Assembly (NCBI GenBank): GCA_900104855.1
Contig: FNSS01000001.1
Span: 3,782,001-3,846,000 of the forward strand
Direction of reading: 5' to 3'
Length of the DNA: 64,000 bases
Source of the DNA: Rhizobiales bacterium GAS188
Lineage (GTDB): Bacteria; Pseudomonadota; Alphaproteobacteria; Rhizobiales; Beijerinckiaceae
Each line of letters opens with the position of its first letter. The stretch's first letter is position 1. Shown one piece after another: positions 44,161 through 53,590 of this stretch. Made by a program: the position numbers and the translations under genes. The notes below the pieces were generated by a model. The model did no database searches and was not told where the DNA came from. It saw only the letters and a list, made by a program, of their open reading frames with translations.

Positions 44161-45663
44161 ATGACGCCCGTCACCTGCATGCGGGGCAAAAGGCTGGCGC
44201 TGTTCGGGCTCGGCGGCTCGGGGCTCGCGACCGCGCGCGCTCTCGCGGCGGGCGGCGCGGTGCCGGTCTGCTGGGACGACGCGCCGGCGAGTGTCGAGGA
44301 GGCGCGCCGCGCAGGCCTCGTGGTCGAGGATTTGCGAGAGAGCGATTGGCGGCAATTCGCGGCGCTCGTGCTTGCGCCCGGCGTGCCGCTGACCCATCCG
44401 AAGCCCCATTGGACGGTCGAGCTGGCGAAGGCCGCCGGGGTCGAGGTGATCGGCGACATCGAGTTGTTCTGCCGCGAGCGCCGGAGTATCACGCCGGGCT
44501 CGCCCTTCATCGCGGTCACCGGCACCAACGGCAAATCGACCACCACGGCGCTGATCGCCCATATCCTGCGCGAGGCCCGCTGCGACGTGCAGATGGGCGG
44601 CAATATCGGCACGCCCATCCTGGCGCTCGAGCCGCCCGCGCCGAACCGCTTCCACGTCATCGAATGCTCGTCCTTCCAGATCGATCTTGCGCCCTCGCTC
44701 GCGCCGTCGATCGGCGTGCTCCTCAACATCACGCCCGACCATCTCGATCGTCACGGCACGATGGAGAATTACTCCGCCATCAAGGAGCGGCTGGTCGATG
44801 CCGCCGACATTGCGGTCGTCGGCATCGACGACGCGAAATGCGTTGCCGTCTTCGACAGATTGCGTCGGCGCATGGGGCACGAATCGCCGATGCCCGTCGG
44901 GTGCCTCGTGCATGAGGGCCTGATGTCCGGGCTTGTGGGCTTTGCCTATGCCGACGCGCAGATCCTGGAAATTCACGGCGGTGGCACCGACCCGAAAAGC
45001 GCAGCACGAAGCGTTGCGTCGCTGGCCAATATTCCTTCCTTACGCGGCGAGCATAATGCGCAAAATGCCGCCGCGGCATTTGCGGTCGTGTGCTGCGCCG
45101 CGTTCAAGGCCGGCATCAGCCTGAGCCATTCGGCTATTGCGGCGAGCATCAAGACCTTCCCGGGCCTGCCGCATCGTATGGAAGAGGTCGGCCGCTCGGG
45201 CTCCGTGATCTTCATCAACGATTCCAAGGCGACCAACGCCGATTCGACCGAGAAGGCGCTTCTCTCCTTCGAGAACGGCATCTTCTGGATTCTCGGCGGC
45301 AAGTCGAAGGAAGGCGGCATCGAGCCGTTGCGGCCGCTCTTGGGGCGCGTCGAGAAGGCTTATCTGATCGGCGCCGCGAGCGAGGAATTCGCCGCGACGC
45401 TCGCCGCCGCGAAGGTTGCGCATGAACGCTGCGGCACGCTCGAGATGGCGCTGCCGCAGGCCGCGCGCGACGCGGCGGCGTCCGGGGCCGAGGAGCCCGT
45501 GGTGCTGCTCTCGCCGGCCTGCGCCTCCTATGACCAGTTCAAGAATTTCGAGGAGCGCGGCGATCGCTTCCGCGACCTCGTGCATGCCCTGATCAGCCAG
45601 GCGCAAGCAGCCGGGCGCATATCCCCGGCACTGCGGGAGCGGACAGGCGGCGCAGCACGATGA
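44161..45663 (+). CDS. murD: UDP-MurNAc-alanine--D-glutamate ligase MurD
   Basis: The 500-residue Mur ligase adds D-glutamate to UDP-MurNAc-L-Ala. Motifs: N-terminal [29 protein letters not shown] site [73 protein letters not shown] and [20 protein letters not shown]. It is about 40-50 residues longer than the E. coli enzyme, as often in alphaproteobacteria. The start lies three bases after mraY. Confidence 0.97.
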   Translation: MTPVTCMRGKRLALFGLGGSGLATARALAAGGAVPVCWDDAPASVEEARRAGLVVEDLRESDWRQFAALVLAPGVPLTHPKPHWTVELAKAAGVEVIGDIELFCRERRSITPGSPFIAVTGTNGKSTTTALIAHILREARCDVQMGGNIGTPILALEPPAPNRFHVIECSSFQIDLAPSLAPSIGVLLNITPDHLDRHGTMENYSAIKERLVDAADIAVVGIDDAKCVAVFDRLRRRMGHESPMPVGCLVHEGLMSGLVGFAYADAQILEIHGGGTDPKSAARSVASLANIPSLRGEHNAQNAAAAFAVVCCAAFKAGISLSHSAIAASIKTFPGLPHRMEEVGRSGSVIFINDSKATNADSTEKALLSFENGIFWILGGKSKEGGIEPLRPLLGRVEKAYLIGAASEEFAATLAAAKVAHERCGTLEMALPQAARDAAASGAEEPVVLLSPACASYDQFKNFEERGDRFRDLVHALISQAQAAGRISPALRERTGGAAR

Positions 45664-45725
45664 AAGAGCTCAACCCCAACCCTGCCAACACGCGGCGCCA
45701 GGAGCCCTGAGAGGAGCCCTGAGAC

Positions 45726-46886
45726 ATGGCCTCACGCATCGAAAAGGGCACGCTCACCGATTGGTGGTGGACGATCGACCGCTGGCTCATCTCGGGCTTC
45801 GGCATCCTGTTCGTCGCCGGCATCGTCATCGACATGGCGGCGAGCCCGCCGGTCGCGGCCCGGCTCGGCCTGCCGACCTTCCACTTCGTCAACCGCCAGA
45901 TCGGCTATCTGGCAGCCACCATCCTGGTCGCCTTCTTCGTCTCGCTCGCCTCGCCGCGCGCCGTGCGCCGCACCGCGCTGGTGCTCTATCTGGTCTCCAT
46001 GGCGCTTGTCTGCGCCACCCTCGTCTACGGAGCCGAGGTCAAGGGCGCGCGGCGCTGGATCAACGTCGCCGGCATCGGCATCCAGCCTTCTGAGTTTGCT
46101 AAGCCCGCCTTCGTCATCCTGGCGGCCTGGCTGTTCTCGGAGGCGGCCCAGCGCAAGGGCATGCCGGCCGCGATCCTCGGCCTCGCGCTCTTGCCGGCCA
46201 CTCTCGTGCCGCTGGTGCTGCAGCCCGATATCGGCCAAACGATGCTCGTCTCGATCGTCTGGGCGACGCTGTTCTTCATCGCTGGATTGCACATCTTCTG
46301 GGTCGCCGGGCTCGGTGGGCTCGGGGCCGGCGGCGTCATGCTCGCCTATGTGTTCGTGCCGCATGTGACGGCGCGCATCGACCGCTTCCTGAACAAGGGA
46401 TCGGGTGACACGTTCCAGGTCGACACCGCCATGGAGAGCTTCACCTCCGGCGGCTGGTTCGGGCGCGGCCCGGGCGAAGGCGTGGTCAAGCGCATCCTGC
46501 CCGACGCCCATGCGGATTTCCCCTTCGCGGTGACGGGGGAGGAGTTCGGCATCATCGCCTGCGTCGCGCTCGCGCTGTTGTTCATGCTCATCGTCATGCG
46601 CGCCCTCTACACGGCGCGGCGCAGCGAGGATCCGTTCTGTCGCCTCGCCTGCGCCGGGCTGATCACCCTGTTCGGCGTGCAATCGGTGATCAACATGGCG
46701 GTCAATGTGCAGCTCATCCCGGCCAAGGGCATGACCTTGCCCTTCATCTCCTATGGCGGCTCGTCCTTGATCTCGCTCGGCGTGGCGCTCGGCTTCTTGA
46801 TCGCCGTGACGCGCCGCCGGCCGCGCGCCGAGATGTCGGCCCTGTGGAAAGAAACGCAGCCTCTGGCTGTTCCTCAAGCCGCTTGA
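45726..46886 (+). CDS. ftsW: Septal peptidoglycan polymerase FtsW
   Basis: The 386-residue SEDS-family membrane protein works with FtsI. Around ten membrane helices are visible; signatures include KGARRWINVAGIGIQPSEFA, VLQPDIGQTMLVSIVW, EGVVKRILPDAHADFPFAVT, GEEFGIIAC and the C-terminal AKGMTLPFISYGGSSLISLG. A 62-base gap separates it from murD. Proton-motive-force-linked glycan polymerisation is the known family activity. Confidence 0.97.
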   Translation: MASRIEKGTLTDWWWTIDRWLISGFGILFVAGIVIDMAASPPVAARLGLPTFHFVNRQIGYLAATILVAFFVSLASPRAVRRTALVLYLVSMALVCATLVYGAEVKGARRWINVAGIGIQPSEFAKPAFVILAAWLFSEAAQRKGMPAAILGLALLPATLVPLVLQPDIGQTMLVSIVWATLFFIAGLHIFWVAGLGGLGAGGVMLAYVFVPHVTARIDRFLNKGSGDTFQVDTAMESFTSGGWFGRGPGEGVVKRILPDAHADFPFAVTGEEFGIIACVALALLFMLIVMRALYTARRSEDPFCRLACAGLITLFGVQSVINMAVNVQLIPAKGMTLPFISYGGSSLISLGVALGFLIAVTRRRPRAEMSALWKETQPLAVPQAA

Positions 46887-46890
46887 TCGC

Positions 46891-48024
46891 ATGGTTGGAT
46901 CTGCCTTGGCCGAGCCTCGATTGATCCTGCTCGCGGCGGGCGGCACGGGCGGCCATCTGTTCCCGGCCGAGGCGCTGTCGCATGCGCTGCAGCGCCGCGG
47001 CTGCGTGGTCGAGCTCGTGACGGACACGCGCGTCGACAGCCTCACCAAGGCGTTTCCGGCGCGGAAGGTGCATGCCTTGCCGGCGGCGACCCCTTCCGGC
47101 AAAGGCGGCCTCGGCAAGGGGCTCGCTCTCGCCACGCTCGGCCTCGGCACCGTCAAGGCGCTCGCTCTGTTGCGGCGCGCATCGCCTGCCGCCGTCGTCG
47201 GCTTCGGCGGCTATCCGACCGTTCCGCCTTTGGTCGCGGCCACGATGCGGCGGGTCCCGAGCCTGTTGCACGAGCAGAACGCCGTGCTCGGACGCGCCAA
47301 CCGCTTCCTGGCGGGGCGTGTCGACGTCATCGCCACCGGCTTCGCGACGGTCGGCGGCGTCGGCGCCGCCCTGCAGGCGAAGACGCGCCATGTCGGCAAT
47401 CCGGTGCGCCCGAGCGTGATCGAAGCAGCCAAGACCGCCTATGATCCGCCGCGCGACGGTGGTGTGCTGCGCCTCCTCGTTTTCGGCGGCAGCCAGGGCG
47501 CGCGCATCATGTCGGATATCGTGCCCGATGCCATCGCCAGGCTGTCGCTGCCCGAGCGCGCCCGGCTGCAGGTGGTGCAGCAGGCGCGTCAGGAGGATTT
47601 CGCGCGGGTGCGCGCCGCCTATGCGGAAGCTGGGGTCGCCGCCGATATCGCGCCTTTCTTCCGCGACCTGCCTTTCCACATGGCGCAGAGCCAGCTGGTG
47701 ATCGGGCGCGCCGGCGCCTCGACGGTTGCGGAAATCTCCGTCATCGGGCGCCCGTCGATCCTGGTGCCGCTGCCGGGCTCGCTCGACCAGGACCAGGCCG
47801 CCAATGCCGCGTCGCTCGCGACGATCGGGGCCGCGATAGCGCTGAAGCAGCCGGAATTCTCACCCGACAGGCTCGCCGAAACCCTCTCGCAGATGCTATC
47901 AGCGCCCGCCCGCCTCGCCGATATGGCCGCCAAGGCGCGTGAGGCCGGCATCCCCGATGCGGCCGAGCGCCTTGCCGATCTCGTCTGCGAAACGGCGCGC
48001 CTGCCCGCTTTGCCGGAACGCTAG
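46891..48024 (+). CDS. murG: Lipid II-forming GlcNAc transferase MurG
   Basis: The 377-residue GT28-family enzyme adds GlcNAc to lipid I on the inner face of the membrane. Motifs: LILLAAGGTGGHLFPAEALS (first nucleotide loop), GFGGYPTVPPLVAA, HEQNAVLGRANRFLAG, LLVFGGSQGARIMSDIVPDA and VIGRAGASTVAEISVIGRPS with PLPGSLDQDQAANA. It begins five bases after ftsW. Confidence 0.97.
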   Translation: MVGSALAEPRLILLAAGGTGGHLFPAEALSHALQRRGCVVELVTDTRVDSLTKAFPARKVHALPAATPSGKGGLGKGLALATLGLGTVKALALLRRASPAAVVGFGGYPTVPPLVAATMRRVPSLLHEQNAVLGRANRFLAGRVDVIATGFATVGGVGAALQAKTRHVGNPVRPSVIEAAKTAYDPPRDGGVLRLLVFGGSQGARIMSDIVPDAIARLSLPERARLQVVQQARQEDFARVRAAYAEAGVAADIAPFFRDLPFHMAQSQLVIGRAGASTVAEISVIGRPSILVPLPGSLDQDQAANAASLATIGAAIALKQPEFSPDRLAETLSQMLSAPARLADMAAKAREAGIPDAAERLADLVCETARLPALPER

Positions 48025-48110
48025 CACCATCGTCGAGCTTGAGCCGATCCGGCGCTCGCCCAAGATTCGAGGCCTGAGCGATCGACCCTCGACATGATAG
48101 AGAACAGTCC

Positions 48111-49517
48111 ATGAAGCTACCCAACGAGCTCGGCCCCATCCACTTCATCGGCATCGGCGGCATCGGCATGTCCGGCATCGCCGAGGTGCTGGCCAATCTG
48201 AACTACCAGGTGCAAGGCTCGGATGCCGCCGACAGCGCCAATGTGAAACGCCTGCGCGACAAGGGTATCGCCGTGCATGTCGGCCATCGGGCGGACAATC
48301 TCGGCGAGGCCGCCGTGGTGGTCGTCTCGACGGCGATCAAGCGCGACAATCCCGAGCTCGCCGCGGCGCGCGAGAAGCGCCTGCCGGTGGTGCGGCGCGC
48401 CGAGATGCTGGCCGAGCTGATGCGCTTCAAGACCTGCGTCGCCGTCGCCGGCACGCATGGCAAGACCACCACCACCTCGCTGGTTGCGGCTTTGCTGGAC
48501 GCCGGCGGCCTCGACCCGACGGTGATCAATGGCGGCATCATCAATGCCTATGGCACCAATGCCCGCATGGGCGCGGGCGAGTTCATGGTGGTCGAGGCCG
48601 ATGAATCGGACGGCACCTTCCTCAAGCTGCCGGCCGACATCGCGATCGTCACCAATATCGATCCCGAGCATCTCGATCATTTCCACACCTATGACGCCAT
48701 CAAGGAAGCCTTCCGCTCCTTCGTCGAGAACGTGCCTTTCTACGGCTTCGCCGTGATGTGTCTCGATCATCCGGCCGTGCAGGACCTGGTCGGGCGCATC
48801 ACCGACCGGCGGGTCATCACTTATGGGGAGAATCCGCAGGCCGATGTCCGCTTGCGCGGCGTCTCCTACAAGGACGGCAAGACGCTTTTCCGCGTCGTGA
48901 TCCGCGATCGCAAGACCAGGCAGAAGCTGCGCATCGACGATCTCGTGATGCCGATGCCGGGCCATCACAATGCGCTCAACGCCTGCGCGGCGATCGCGGT
49001 CGCCCATGAATTGAAGATCGCGCCGGACATGATCCGCGAAGCCCTGTCGCGCTTCGGCGGCGTCAAGCGCCGCTTCACCCGCACCGGGGAATGGAACGGC
49101 GTCACCATCATCGACGATTACGGCCATCACCCGGTCGAGATCGCGGCGGTGCTGCGCGCGGCGCGGGGCGCTGCGCAAGGCGGCGTGATCGCGGTGATCC
49201 AGCCGCATCGCTATACGCGGCTCGACAAGCTCATGGGCGAGTTCGCAACCTGCGTGAACGATGCCGATACGGTGCTGGTGGCGCCGGTCTATGCGGCCGG
49301 CGAAGAGCCGATCCCAGGTGTCGACCACCATGCGCTGGTGGCGCAGATGAAGGCGCGCGGCCACCGGCAGGTGCAGGCGATCGAGGGGGCGGCCGAGATC
49401 GCGCCCTTGCTGCGCAAGATCGCCGAGCCCGGCGATTATGTGGTCTGTCTCGGCGCCGGCAACATCACCCACTGGGCCTATGCGCTGCCGGAGGAATTGG
49501 CGCGGCAGCCGGGGTGA
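48111..49517 (+). CDS. murC: UDP-MurNAc--L-alanine ligase MurC
   Basis: The 468-residue Mur ligase starts peptide-stem synthesis. Motifs: [23 protein letters not shown] site [96 protein letters not shown] and [12 protein letters not shown]. An 86-base gap precedes it, with AGAGAAC before the ATG and a CGAGG/CCTCG stem near 48070-48093. Confidence 0.97.
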   Translation: MKLPNELGPIHFIGIGGIGMSGIAEVLANLNYQVQGSDAADSANVKRLRDKGIAVHVGHRADNLGEAAVVVVSTAIKRDNPELAAAREKRLPVVRRAEMLAELMRFKTCVAVAGTHGKTTTTSLVAALLDAGGLDPTVINGGIINAYGTNARMGAGEFMVVEADESDGTFLKLPADIAIVTNIDPEHLDHFHTYDAIKEAFRSFVENVPFYGFAVMCLDHPAVQDLVGRITDRRVITYGENPQADVRLRGVSYKDGKTLFRVVIRDRKTRQKLRIDDLVMPMPGHHNALNACAAIAVAHELKIAPDMIREALSRFGGVKRRFTRTGEWNGVTIIDDYGHHPVEIAAVLRAARGAAQGGVIAVIQPHRYTRLDKLMGEFATCVNDADTVLVAPVYAAGEEPIPGVDHHALVAQMKARGHRQVQAIEGAAEIAPLLRKIAEPGDYVVCLGAGNITHWAYALPEELARQPG

Positions 49518-49566
49518 GGTTGGGATCGATGGATCTCGGCCCGAAGTTCAGTGCGCGCCCCGCGTC

Positions 49567-50205
49567 GTGAGATTCGGCCGAACGCTCAATCCGACTGTGG
49601 CGATGAGCTTGGCGCTCGGAGCCATGGGCATTTTTGGCCTGTTTGTCGGCCTCGCTGCCGACGAGGCGTGGTTGACATGGCCTACGCATTCCACCGACGG
49701 CAACATCGGTAGGCGGCTTGCGGTAGAGTTCGCAACGCTCGTGGGGGTGGCCACCGCGGCTGTCGTTTGCGTCGCCCTTTGGGCAATCGCCGCATGTCAG
49801 GTGATGATTGCAGCATTCTTGGCGCGGCACGGATGGCGAGACGCCCGTCGACCGGATCTATTCTGGCACCTGGCGCGTGAATCGACCGTATTCGTGACGA
49901 TTGCGTTCATGGGTCTTGGGGGGCTCCTGGTCGGCCCGCTCGTCGCCGGCATCGCGGGCGGCAGTGTCAATGGCGGGCTCTATCCACACCATATCGGTCC
50001 GATGGTAGCGGTCTTTGCAATTGCCGGTCTCTACCGGATCGCAGTGAAGCGCATTGCGGCCACGCAGGGCCTCTTCGAGCGGGGGGTCACAGATTGGCGC
50101 GCGAGCCTCGCTCTGAGGTTGCCCATAGTTTTGCTCATTGCATGGCTCGTCCTGTACTTCGTCGCGTTCGTGGCGCTCCTTGACGACTGTTGCATGTCCA
50201 ATTAG
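49567..50205 (+). CDS. Hypothetical multi-pass membrane protein
   Basis: The product has 212 residues from the GTG at 49567 (or 200 from ATG 49603; neither has a clear ribosome-binding site). Four hydrophobic segments are visible: SLALGAMGIFGLFVGLAADE, LVGVATAAVVCVALWAIAAC, TIAFMGLGGLLVGPLVAGIA and LPIVLLIAWLVLYFVAFVAL. The end is DDCCMSN. I recognise no family. It lies inside the dcw cluster between murC and murB and appears less GC-rich than its neighbours, so it may be a later insertion. Confidence 0.55.
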   Translation: MRFGRTLNPTVAMSLALGAMGIFGLFVGLAADEAWLTWPTHSTDGNIGRRLAVEFATLVGVATAAVVCVALWAIAACQVMIAAFLARHGWRDARRPDLFWHLARESTVFVTIAFMGLGGLLVGPLVAGIAGGSVNGGLYPHHIGPMVAVFAIAGLYRIAVKRIAATQGLFERGVTDWRASLALRLPIVLLIAWLVLYFVAFVALLDDCCMSN

Positions 50206-50268
50206 CGCACCGGCTTGATCTCCGGTATCGTTCCCTATATGTTCACTGACGCATCGAGGGGAGGCGGC

Positions 50269-50994
50269 ATGACGGCGACGGCGCAACAGGGCGGGGAGGG
50301 GGCCGGCAGCGAGGGCAAAGGGGCGCGCATGCGCCTGTTCTCAGGCCCGCTCAGCATGTTCGGCGCCAAGGCGCAGATCGCCGCGATCGAGAAGGGCTTC
50401 GATGTCGAGCTGATCATGGTGCCCTTCGACATGCAGCGCCTCTATGAGCCGAAGCACGCGGAGGTGCTGCGCATCAATCCGAAGCGCCAGGTGCCGGTCC
50501 TGATTCACGGCGATCTGGAGATCTTCGATTCGACGCAGATCTTCGAATATTTCGAGGATTTGCGGCCTGAGCCGGCATTGTGGCCGTCGGACGCTGCCGG
50601 AAGAGCTCGGGCCCGCCAGATCGAGCACCTCTCCGACGAGGTCTATTTCCCGCCCATCATCCGCCTCATGGGCCTGCAGGATACACCGCAGGACCCGGCC
50701 GCGATCGCGGCGCGCGAGGCGGCCGCGCGCCATTATGCGCGGATGGAGGAGCTTCTGGCGGGACGCGACTACCTCGCGGGACCCTATTCCTATGCGGATA
50801 TCGCCTTCTACATGGCGCAGCTCTTCGGCGTCCGCATGGGCGCGACGATCGACGAGGCGACACCGAGGCTGCTGCGCTGGCGCGGCCGGATCTCGGCTCG
50901 CCCGGCCGTGCGGCAGGTCGTCGCGCCGATGGCCGCCTATCTCGTGTCGCAGGGGAGGCCCTTGCCCGGCTTCCTGGCGGCCGTCGCGGCGTAA
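50269..50994 (+). CDS. Glutathione S-transferase family protein
   Basis: The 241-residue protein has an N-terminal thioredoxin-like GST domain (about 22-98: MRLFSGPLSMFGAKAQIAAI, NPKRQVPVLIHGDLEIFDST, QIFEYFEDLRPEPALWP) and a helical C-terminal domain (about 105-225 with YLAGPYSYADIAFYMAQLFG). The N-terminal Ser/Gly-rich 20 residues are extra. The ATG at 50269 has a strong GGGGAGG site. Substrate unknown. Its place between murC and murB has no obvious wall-related meaning. Confidence 0.88.
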   Translation: MTATAQQGGEGAGSEGKGARMRLFSGPLSMFGAKAQIAAIEKGFDVELIMVPFDMQRLYEPKHAEVLRINPKRQVPVLIHGDLEIFDSTQIFEYFEDLRPEPALWPSDAAGRARARQIEHLSDEVYFPPIIRLMGLQDTPQDPAAIAAREAAARHYARMEELLAGRDYLAGPYSYADIAFYMAQLFGVRMGATIDEATPRLLRWRGRISARPAVRQVVAPMAAYLVSQGRPLPGFLAAVAA

Positions 50995-51020
50995 GTTGAA
51001 ATCCGGGGGGCGGCGCCGAC

Positions 51021-51275
51021 ATGAAACATGCGACTGCACAAAGCCTTGACCGGCTGGAAGCGCTGCTGACGGCGATCCGCGCCCTTGCGACGCTCAAGGA
51101 AAAATCGCGCGGCGTATTCTATCTCCGTTCTCGCGCCGCGCTGCATTTCCACGAAGATCCTGCGGGGCTGTTCGCGGATCTGCGTCTCGTGGGTGACTGG
51201 CAGCGTCTTCCCGTCAACAGCTTCGCCGAGCAGGCAGTCCTGATGCGCGAGCTCGCCAAATTGCCCGTCGATTGA
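51021..51275 (+). CDS. Small conserved-looking protein of unknown function
   Basis: The 84-residue soluble protein has SLDRLEALLTAIRALATLKE, a helical start, then EKSRGVFYLRSRAALHFHED, PAGLFADLRLVGDWQRLPVN and a helical end. The composition is normal for a real protein, and a GGGGGGCGG site precedes the ATG. The pattern FYLRSRAALHFHEDPAGLFAD looks familiar from uncharacterised alphaproteobacterial proteins, but I cannot name a family. It sits between the GST gene and murB. Confidence 0.6.
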   Translation: MKHATAQSLDRLEALLTAIRALATLKEKSRGVFYLRSRAALHFHEDPAGLFADLRLVGDWQRLPVNSFAEQAVLMRELAKLPVD

Positions 51276-51403
51276 CCGGCAAAGAGGGGCGAGCGGGGAG
51301 GGGAAGCGAGCAGCTGGGGCTTTTGCACGAGGCGAGCGACGATATCGGCTTGAATCCCGATCGAAACCCGGACATCTATCCGCTGCTCGAACGGGACGAC
51401 CGA

Positions 51404-52363
51404 ATGACCGCTGACCTCCTCGCCACGCTGCGCGCCGCAATCCCCGATTTGCGAGGCGAGCTCGAAGCCGATGCTCCGCTCGCGCCGATCTCCTGGTTTC
51501 GCGCCGGGGGACGGGCGCAGTTGCTCCTGACGCCGGCGGACCTCGCCGATCTGCAATATGTGCTCGCGAGGTTCGCGCAGCTGCCCGCGGCGCGCGAGCT
51601 GACGATCCTTACCATCGGCCTTGGCTCCAATCTCCTGGTGCGCGATGGCGGCGTGGCGGGGCTAGTCATCCGGCTCGGCCGGGGCTTCACCCAGGTGACC
51701 TCGGAGGCCGGAGAACGCGTGCGTGCAGGTGCGGCCGCGCCCGACGTCAAGGTCGCGCTCGGCGCGGCGAAATTCGGCCTCGCCGGCCTCTCCTTCTATC
51801 GCGGCATTCCGGGCACGGTCGGCGGCGCCTTGCGGATGAATGCCGGTGCCTATGGTGGCGAAACGAAGGACGTGTTGGTCGAGGCGAAGGCCGTCGATCG
51901 TGAAGGCAGGATCGTGACCCTGAGCAATGCCGAGATGGGCTTCGTCTATAGGCGTTCCGCCGCGCCGGACGACCTGATCTTCGTCGAGGCGCTGTTCCAG
52001 GGCCGGGCCGGCGACACCGAGACGATCCGGGCCGAGATGCAGGAGATCACCGGCAAGCGGTCCACGACCCAGCCGGTCAACACCCATACGGGGGGCTCGA
52101 CCTTCAAGAATCCGCCGGGGCGCAAATCCTGGCAGCTCATCGACGCGGCCGGCTGCCGCGGCCTGCGCATCGGCGATGCCCAAGTGTCCGAGCTGCATTG
52201 CAACTTCCTGATCAATCATGGCGCTGCGACCGCGACCGAGATCGAGGAGCTGGGCGAAGAGGTGCGCCGCAAGGTGCGCGAGCATTCTGGCGTCGAGCTC
52301 GAATGGGAGATCAAGCGCATCGGGGTGCCGCTGGGACCGCGGGCGTCCCGCCCGCACTTGTGA
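51404..52363 (+). CDS. murB: UDP-N-acetylenolpyruvoylglucosamine reductase MurB
   Basis: The 319-residue FAD enzyme reduces UDP-GlcNAc-enolpyruvate to UDP-MurNAc. Motifs: APISWFRAGGRAQLLLTPAD, LTIGLGSNLLVRDGGVAGLV, GLSFYRGIPGTVGGALRMNA, GAYGGETKDVLVEA, GSTFKNPPGRKSWQLIDAAG (with the Ser of GSTFKNP) and LHCNFLINHGAATATEIEEL. I chose ATG 51404 with AACGGGACGACCG upstream; the frame is open to 51272. The last ~9 residues (LGPRASRPHL) and the stop codon are encoded by a palindromic repeat. Confidence 0.95.
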   Translation: MTADLLATLRAAIPDLRGELEADAPLAPISWFRAGGRAQLLLTPADLADLQYVLARFAQLPAARELTILTIGLGSNLLVRDGGVAGLVIRLGRGFTQVTSEAGERVRAGAAAPDVKVALGAAKFGLAGLSFYRGIPGTVGGALRMNAGAYGGETKDVLVEAKAVDREGRIVTLSNAEMGFVYRRSAAPDDLIFVEALFQGRAGDTETIRAEMQEITGKRSTTQPVNTHTGGSTFKNPPGRKSWQLIDAAGCRGLRIGDAQVSELHCNFLINHGAATATEIEELGEEVRRKVREHSGVELEWEIKRIGVPLGPRASRPHL

Positions 52364-52420
52364 ACCGTGGGGGCGGCGCGCCGCTCGGAGGAAGGGCGAC
52401 CGGGACGGTCGCCTTCCCAG
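52331..52420 (+). repeat. ~90-bp palindromic intergenic repeat, copy B
   Basis: The copy starts CTGGGACCGCGGGCGTCCCG and ends GACGGTCGCCTTCCCAG, the same element as at 820-910. Its first third overlaps the 3' end of murB and provides the TGA at 52361-52363. The centre differs (ACTTGTGAACCGTGGGGGCG versus CCTTGAGACCGCCGGGGGTG), while the ends are nearly the same. Confidence 0.75.
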
Positions 52421-52481
52421 GGCATGATCGATCGGTTTTCGGGATGAAACGCATCATGAAGATTTGTTGGTCAAATCTCGC

Positions 52482-53465
52482 ATGAGCCGCGATCCTGGCC
52501 CCATGGAATCGGCAACCCGCCTCAGACCTGCAGCTCGCATGGACCTCGTGCTGTTCGCCGCCATCTGCCTGATCTGGGGGGCGACCTGGCTCGCCCTGAA
52601 ATTCGGGCTGGCGGTAGTGCCGCCGCTGATCTTCGCCGGGACCCGCTTCGTCGTCGCCGGAGCGGCGTTCCTGATCTTCCTGCGCCTGCGCGGCGAACCC
52701 ATGCGCATCCACCGGTCGGATTGGCTCCGCCTTGCGATCGTGACGCTGACCTTGGTGGTCGGCTGCTATGCGCTCCTGTTCTGGGGCACGCTCTATGTCA
52801 GCTCCGGCCTCAGCGCCATCCTCAATCTCGCCACCATGCCGGTCGCGCTCCTGACCATCGGGATCGTGGCGGGCGAAGAGAGCTTCGGGGCACGCCGTGC
52901 GGTCGCCATTTTGTGCGGCGTCGTCGGGCTCATCATGCTGTTCGCCCAACGCATCGTCGGGCCGAGCGCGGGCTCTCTCATCGCCTTCCTCGGCGCCATG
53001 GCCTGCGCCGGCAGCGCCATCGTCTATGCGTTTGGCTCGGTCATGGCGCGCCCGTTGCTGCGCCGCTATTCGACGCCGTTGATCTCCGGGCTGACCACGC
53101 TCTTCGGCGGCTGCGTGCTGACCTTGATCTCGCTCGCCGTCGAGCCGGGCGGCCGCGCCGCGCTCGACGGCGATTGGGGGCTCATGGCCTGGCTCGGTTG
53201 GCTGTTCCTGGTGCTGTTCGGTTCGCTCTGCGCCTTCACCATGTATATGCAATTGGTGCGCGATTGGGGGCCGTCGCGGGCCGGCACCTATGCGTTCGTC
53301 TCGCCGATCGTGGCGGTGTTGCTCGGCAGCACCGTTCTCGGCGAGCGGCTGACGCTGCTCGAAGGTCTCGGCATGGTGGCGATGCTGGCGGGAGCCTGGC
53401 TGTCGCTCGTGTCCCCCAAGCCTCGGCCCGTAGCGGCAAGCGCAGCGCCCGTGAGGTCGCGATAG
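52482..53465 (+). CDS. EamA/DMT-superfamily transporter
   Basis: The 327-residue membrane protein has ten predicted helices in two EamA repeats: LVLFAAICLIWGATWLALKF starts the first (about 27-150) and SLIAFLGAMACAGSAIVYAF the second (about 168-305, with PSRAGTYAFVSPIVAVLLGS). Family members export small metabolites or amino acids; the substrate cannot be predicted. The start is ATG 52482 or 52503. It occupies the place where ddl/ftsQ would be expected after murB. Confidence 0.88.
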   Translation: MSRDPGPMESATRLRPAARMDLVLFAAICLIWGATWLALKFGLAVVPPLIFAGTRFVVAGAAFLIFLRLRGEPMRIHRSDWLRLAIVTLTLVVGCYALLFWGTLYVSSGLSAILNLATMPVALLTIGIVAGEESFGARRAVAILCGVVGLIMLFAQRIVGPSAGSLIAFLGAMACAGSAIVYAFGSVMARPLLRRYSTPLISGLTTLFGGCVLTLISLAVEPGGRAALDGDWGLMAWLGWLFLVLFGSLCAFTMYMQLVRDWGPSRAGTYAFVSPIVAVLLGSTVLGERLTLLEGLGMVAMLAGAWLSLVSPKPRPVAASAAPVRSR

Positions 53466-53590
53466 GCGCAATTCGATCGATCGCGGTGAAGGCCCGTTGA
53501 CCACGATCCGAAAAGGCCTCGCGGGTGAACGCTCCTGCAACGCATCTCCGCGTAAGGATACGGAAAGGCTCCGTTGCGGGGAACCCGGCC

